Part shown: piece by piece, positions 61,165 through 64,000 of the stretch
Layout: every line of letters starts with the position of its first letter
Position numbering within the stretch: position 1 is the first letter of the stretch
Assembly: GCA_963678235.1 (NCBI GenBank)
Contig: OY782766.1
Location: 4,712,001-4,776,000, forward strand
From: JABMQB01 sp963678235
GTDB taxonomy: Bacteria; Bacteroidota; Bacteroidia; Bacteroidales; Prolixibacteraceae
DNA length: 64,000 nt
Direction: 5' to 3'
Position numbers and translations under genes: made by a program
The notes under the pieces: model-generated
Told to the model about the DNA's origin: nothing
What the model saw: only the letters and a program-made list of their open reading frames with translations
Database searches by the model: none

Positions 61165-62451
61165 TTACCTTTTTATTAATTTATATGATTTAATACTTTC
61201 CTTTGTGTTAATATGCAGGATATAAATTCCTGGTTTTAATCCCTGAAGATCCATAAGGTTCAAACTACTATTCAATGCAATAGTTTTTAGTTTTAGTCCT
61301 TGCCCATTATATAAAATAGCGGAACCTTCATCGTCAATATTTTTACATTGAATATTAAGGATAGAATGAACTGGATTCGGATAAACAGATATTTCAGTGT
61401 CAAGATTAAAAAGCTCTGCATCGGTAATTAATTCCATGGCCTGGCAAAAGCCCTGGGTAAGAATGCTGTTTGCTGAATGTGTTGTTTGTACTGCCACTTC
61501 ACCAATAGTCCAACTCAATGAACCAGCTGCATTAGTAAAAACTTCGCCAGCAGCAGCAGACACATTTAACCGATAAGAATTTTCCGAATTGCCCCCGGTA
61601 TTACCTCCTGTGCCTCCCCCGGTACCACCACTTGTTCCTCCATTTAGTGGATTATTAATTCCTCCTTCTTCAAATTCGGTGTTTGACAGATAGGAAGTCA
61701 ACATAAGACCTGATGCATCCATATAAATATTCAGAACTGAAATCTTTATTCCCTCAACAAACCATTGGTAGTCAATATCGGTTCCCTGGGTTTTGTAAAC
61801 TACACCTGCATAGTTGTTCCACCATGTCCAGTTTTTTACGGTTTTTACCAATAAAGCATTCTGAAAGGTACCAGTCGGAGTTTTGACGGTTCCATAGCCA
61901 ATAGCCGAACATTGAACCAGGGTTGTATCCTTAAGTATGTAAGTGTTTTCAGGAATGTGGTTCATCCATACTACATATTGGTCGGTAAAATTATCACCGT
62001 AGCTAAATGGGAATTTTAATCCGGTTTGAGGATCAAGCCATTTTGAATAACTATAGTTTGCATCTGAAAATTGGTGATGAATGCCAACAGCTGTTGCCTC
62101 GAATCCGCTGCTGTTTACATTGTAATATTGATATAAGTGCATTGTGTCAGTTTCGGTACCAAATGGTTTAAGAGCTAAATTACTGTTTACAACTTCCACT
62201 GAATCGGCAAATGGGGTTGTGCCGGGATCGATACAAACTACTGTAGATGCATCGTTGCCTGGTACTATGTTGCTAAAATCCCAGGTTTGGTTAGTGCCCT
62301 CGGTTATAAGAGCTAAATTAATATCCGATTCGCTTGTTTGAACAGTATATTTGTCTCCGGGATTTAATTGAAGGATATGATCAATTGTTGGTTGAGCAGA
62401 GGCGGTTACAGCAATCAAACAGTTAATAAGAAAAATGTAAAAATATTTCAT
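61165..62451 (-). CDS. T9SS type A sorted secreted protein
   Basis: A 428-residue exported protein. The signal peptide covers residues 1-19 (ending in ASAQ). A beta-rich domain spans 20-265, then a Gly/Thr-rich flexible linker (about 275-292), an Ile/Val-rich module (295-340, AAGEVFTNAAGSLSWTIGEV, seen in many Bacteroidota surface proteins), and a type A C-terminal sorting domain (350-428; VYPNPVHSILNI, LKPGIYILHI, KSYKLIKR) that directs type IX secretion and surface attachment. The function of the main domain is unknown. It lies three bases downstream of the FISUMP gene, in the same orientation. Confidence 0.85.
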   Translation of the reverse strand: MKYFYIFLINCLIAVTASAQPTIDHILQLNPGDKYTVQTSESDINLALITEGTNQTWDFSNIVPGNDASTVVCIDPGTTPFADSVEVVNSNLALKPFGTETDTMHLYQYYNVNSSGFEATAVGIHHQFSDANYSYSKWLDPQTGLKFPFSYGDNFTDQYVVWMNHIPENTYILKDTTLVQCSAIGYGTVKTPTGTFQNALLVKTVKNWTWWNNYAGVVYKTQGTDIDYQWFVEGIKISVLNIYMDASGLMLTSYLSNTEFEEGGINNPLNGGTSGGTGGGTGGNTGGNSENSYRLNVSAAAGEVFTNAAGSLSWTIGEVAVQTTHSANSILTQGFCQAMELITDAELFNLDTEISVYPNPVHSILNIQCKNIDDEGSAILYNGQGLKLKTIALNSSLNLMDLQGLKPGIYILHINTKESIKSYKLIKR

Positions 62452-62454
62452 TGT

Positions 62455-63540
62455 TTAGTCTTTTATACACCTTACGGATATTCCATTTGTTTTATTTGTA
62501 CCGGCGTTTGTAGTTACAGTACCACTATCGTAAAATTTAAACCACATAGCTTGGTTTGCGTTTGTGCTTAATTGCGTAGTTGACCAGAAATAGGCATTTT
62601 CTTTTATGTATTGGTATTGTGGGGCATTGCTTTGGATGTACATTTGTCCTGCACCCCGAGCCCCGAAATTTGTTTCGTTGGTGCCGTTTCCCGTTTCCCA
62701 ATAGTTTGTCCCTGGCTCTTTTAATGCTTTTCCAATAATACTTCCTCCACCGTAAACCGAGGATACATAGTCTTTTAGTGTCTGAAATTCGTTGATGCTT
62801 GGCAGGTGATATCCGCTTGGGCATGCACCTTGTACACCGCTTGGGGTTGAAGTTGAAGGGCTTGCATTTCGCATTGCTGCATCCCAGGTATATAATTTGC
62901 CATAATCTTCACCATAACTTGAGTTATTATTATAGTTGTAGCAACCATCTATGATTGTGCCATCTGAATAATGGGTTGATTTTAGGTTTTCGCTTAGCCA
63001 GGTTTGTGTGCCAATAACAATTGTACCGTAGGTATTCCCGTCATAATCAACAACATTGTTTCCGGTTGATCCATTACCCCCAGAAGGGATGTAAACCCAT
63101 TGATCCCCAATATATAAGGTGTCGTTTGAGTAATGAACATAAATAGATCCGGCAAAAAATGAGTAAGGTACCGAAACCATTTCCGATGCTCCCATTTCGG
63201 TATAGTTACTACCACCATTTGCATCCAAATAGATTTTCAGGAAATAGCTGGATGTTCCCCAATTTATGGATTCAAAACTCCCTGATAATGTGCTTCCCCT
63301 CCCGATTTTCAGATTGACAATCCCAAATTCGTTGGTTGTGACAGCATGTGTTTCAGAGTATTGTTCTTGTCCGGTGGCGGAATTTTTCAGGATAGAAAAT
63401 TTTAAACTAATAGGAGTGTTTTTTATAAGCTCTCCCGAATTATCCCTTACAACGGTTTGGTAGTTTATACAATCCGGCACCTGCGAGAATGATGTACCGG
63501 CGATTAATAAAAATAAGGTTAAGAAGAAAATGTTTTTCAT
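62455..63540 (-). CDS. FISUMP-domain secreted protein
   Basis: A 361-residue exported protein with a signal peptide (1-19, ending in TSFSQ). Residues 20-145 form a beta domain of a type found in Bacteroidota tail-fibre-like surface proteins (SLKFSILKNSATGQEQYSET). Residues 165-361 are a FISUMP (Fibrobacter succinogenes major paralogous) domain: TYGTIVIGTQTWLSENLKST, YGKLYTWDAAM, GACPSGYHLPSINEFQTLKD and a C-terminal GISVRCIKD. The function is unknown; it is probably surface-exposed. The ATG overlaps the stop of a small upstream ORF. Confidence 0.85.
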   Translation of the reverse strand: MKNIFFLTLFLLIAGTSFSQVPDCINYQTVVRDNSGELIKNTPISLKFSILKNSATGQEQYSETHAVTTNEFGIVNLKIGRGSTLSGSFESINWGTSSYFLKIYLDANGGSNYTEMGASEMVSVPYSFFAGSIYVHYSNDTLYIGDQWVYIPSGGNGSTGNNVVDYDGNTYGTIVIGTQTWLSENLKSTHYSDGTIIDGCYNYNNNSSYGEDYGKLYTWDAAMRNASPSTSTPSGVQGACPSGYHLPSINEFQTLKDYVSSVYGGGSIIGKALKEPGTNYWETGNGTNETNFGARGAGQMYIQSNAPQYQYIKENAYFWSTTQLSTNANQAMWFKFYDSGTVTTNAGTNKTNGISVRCIKD

Positions 63541-63695
63541 TGCTTGTTTTTTTTATTTGTTAATAGATTATTTTTTGAGGATAAATTTTTTTTAATGATT
63601 TTTTTCAATGCTTTGTTTTGTGTCTCCAGTTTTTTTATAAAAGCCGAATACTTGTCTTCATTTGCTTTGGTACCCATGTGCGTAGTTTTAACCAT
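63537..63695 (-). CDS. Small ORF coupled to the FISUMP gene
   Basis: A 52-codon minus-strand ORF from the ATG at 63695, ending in a TGA that overlaps the FISUMP ATG (AATGA). The product is basic and helical with a likely coiled coil (KYSAFIKKLETQNKALKKII). A second ATG (63677) may be used instead. The frame stays open for about 45 bases upstream, with several Tyr and Cys codons but no ATG. It is unrecognised. The overlap with the next start and a sensible helical composition favour a real small gene, but a chance ORF is possible. Confidence 0.45.
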   Translation of the reverse strand: MVKTTHMGTKANEDKYSAFIKKLETQNKALKKIIKKNLSSKNNLLTNKKNKQ

Positions 63696-63834
63696 ACAAC
63701 AATACGCATCATTGCAATATTTCCGCTCATAATGTAGGATTCATGAGGTTGCAGGGGAGGTTACAAAAAGTTGCAGGGTGGAGAACCTGGCAAATGGATA
63801 GGAATACTTTCGTCAAATATGGGAAAGCAGTCCT

Positions 63835-63999
63835 TTAAAATTGAATTAAAAAAGAGCTCAATGATTGTCCTTCTTCAATATCTAACTTGTTTTTTAAGCG
63901 ATGCCTTACGGTTTTGATTGCACTTATTGATTTAAATGTGATGGATGCAATTTCTTTGGTCGATAGGTTAAGTTTAAGCAAGGCAGCAATTTTAATCTC
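63835..63999 (-). CDS. LuxR-type transcriptional regulator, C-terminal fragment
   Basis: The last 54 codons of a minus-strand gene entering from the right edge. The segment LLKLNLSTKEIASITFKSIS followed by AIKTVRHRLKNKL is the recognition helix-turn-helix of LuxR/GerE-type regulators. In Bacteroidota such domains often end proteins with tetratricopeptide or two-component-regulator segments; that part is outside the window. It lies upstream of, and in the same orientation as, the small ORF, FISUMP and T9SS genes, and could regulate them. Confidence 0.75.
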   Translation of the reverse strand, partial: EIKIAALLKLNLSTKEIASITFKSISAIKTVRHRLKNKLDIEEGQSLSSFLIQF

Positions 64000-64000
64000 A

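Noticed and set aside
63544..63732. 62-codon plus-strand ORF of hydrophobic residues
   Set aside because: It is antisense to the better small ORF coupled to the FISUMP gene; the Phe-rich composition reflects T-rich DNA.
1..64000. tRNA, rRNA, transposase, integrase or prophage genes
   Set aside because: I looked through intergenic regions and ORFs and saw none with recognisable features.

Overview
The window looks like the chromosome of a marine or sediment type Bacteroidota (class Bacteroidia, probably a Marinilabiliales/Prolixibacteraceae relative; this placement is inference from gene content). Support comes from type IX secretion substrates (type A and type B C-terminal sorting domains), a PorP/SprF protein, a FISUMP-domain protein, a SusC-type plug domain, futalosine-route menaquinone synthesis, AT-rich DNA, weak Shine-Dalgarno sequences, and several intergenic matches to the Bacteroidota promoter (TTG, about 17 bp, TAnnTTTG). 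No rRNA, tRNA, CRISPR array, transposase or integrase was seen.

Layout. 1-5.9 kb: accessory-looking plus-strand genes (tail of a DUF488 protein coupled to an unknown protein, a MazEF module flanked by two attC-like folded sequences, a lipoprotein, a DUF4386 membrane protein coupled to a serine hydrolase, a CPBP protease). 5.9-10.5 kb: an inositol-monophosphatase/kinase pair and a large secreted plug-domain protein. 10.6-17.5 kb: a minus-strand leucine operon leuA-leuC-(four-helix gene)-leuD-cimA-like-leuB, preceded by an unreported Leu/Ile-rich leader peptide and a transcription attenuator. 17.7-31.9 kb: FGGY kinase, CNNM/CBS protein, transaldolase, S9 peptidase, fabD, an orphan NtrC-type regulator with an 840-bp upstream region, flavin reductase-rubredoxin, CDGSH protein, folE, mqnB, hldD, lysoplasmalogenase. 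31.9-40 kb: M64 peptidase, MscS channel, an Lrp-Amt-Lrp block, rlmB and an ABC-F ATPase. 40-40.85 kb: two near-identical copies of a structured minus-strand RNA gene. 40.9-53.3 kb: rlmD, a T9SS type B adhesin with its PorP, an octaheme-TPR lipoprotein, yaaA, DUF3127, two FKBP isomerases, mnmD, a YrdC/Sua5 protein. 53.3-59.3 kb: trkA-trkH and ruvX-def-comEC. 59.5-64 kb: secreted and outer-membrane proteins, a T9SS type A protein, a FISUMP protein and the tail of a LuxR-type regulator.

The strongest findings are (1) the leader peptide/attenuator in front of leuA, with 12 Leu or Ile codons out of 23, which fits an operon that appears to feed both leucine and (through a citramalate-synthase-like enzyme) isoleucine synthesis; (2) the tandem duplicated RNA gene at 40.1 and 40.5 kb; (3) a recurrent intergenic motif CATTTTGGGA, often in a GGGA/TCCC inverted repeat, found upstream of both RNA copies and in the region upstream of the NtrC-type regulator; and (4) attC-like folded elements around mazEF. 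All functional statements are from reading sequence and family knowledge; no database search was run.
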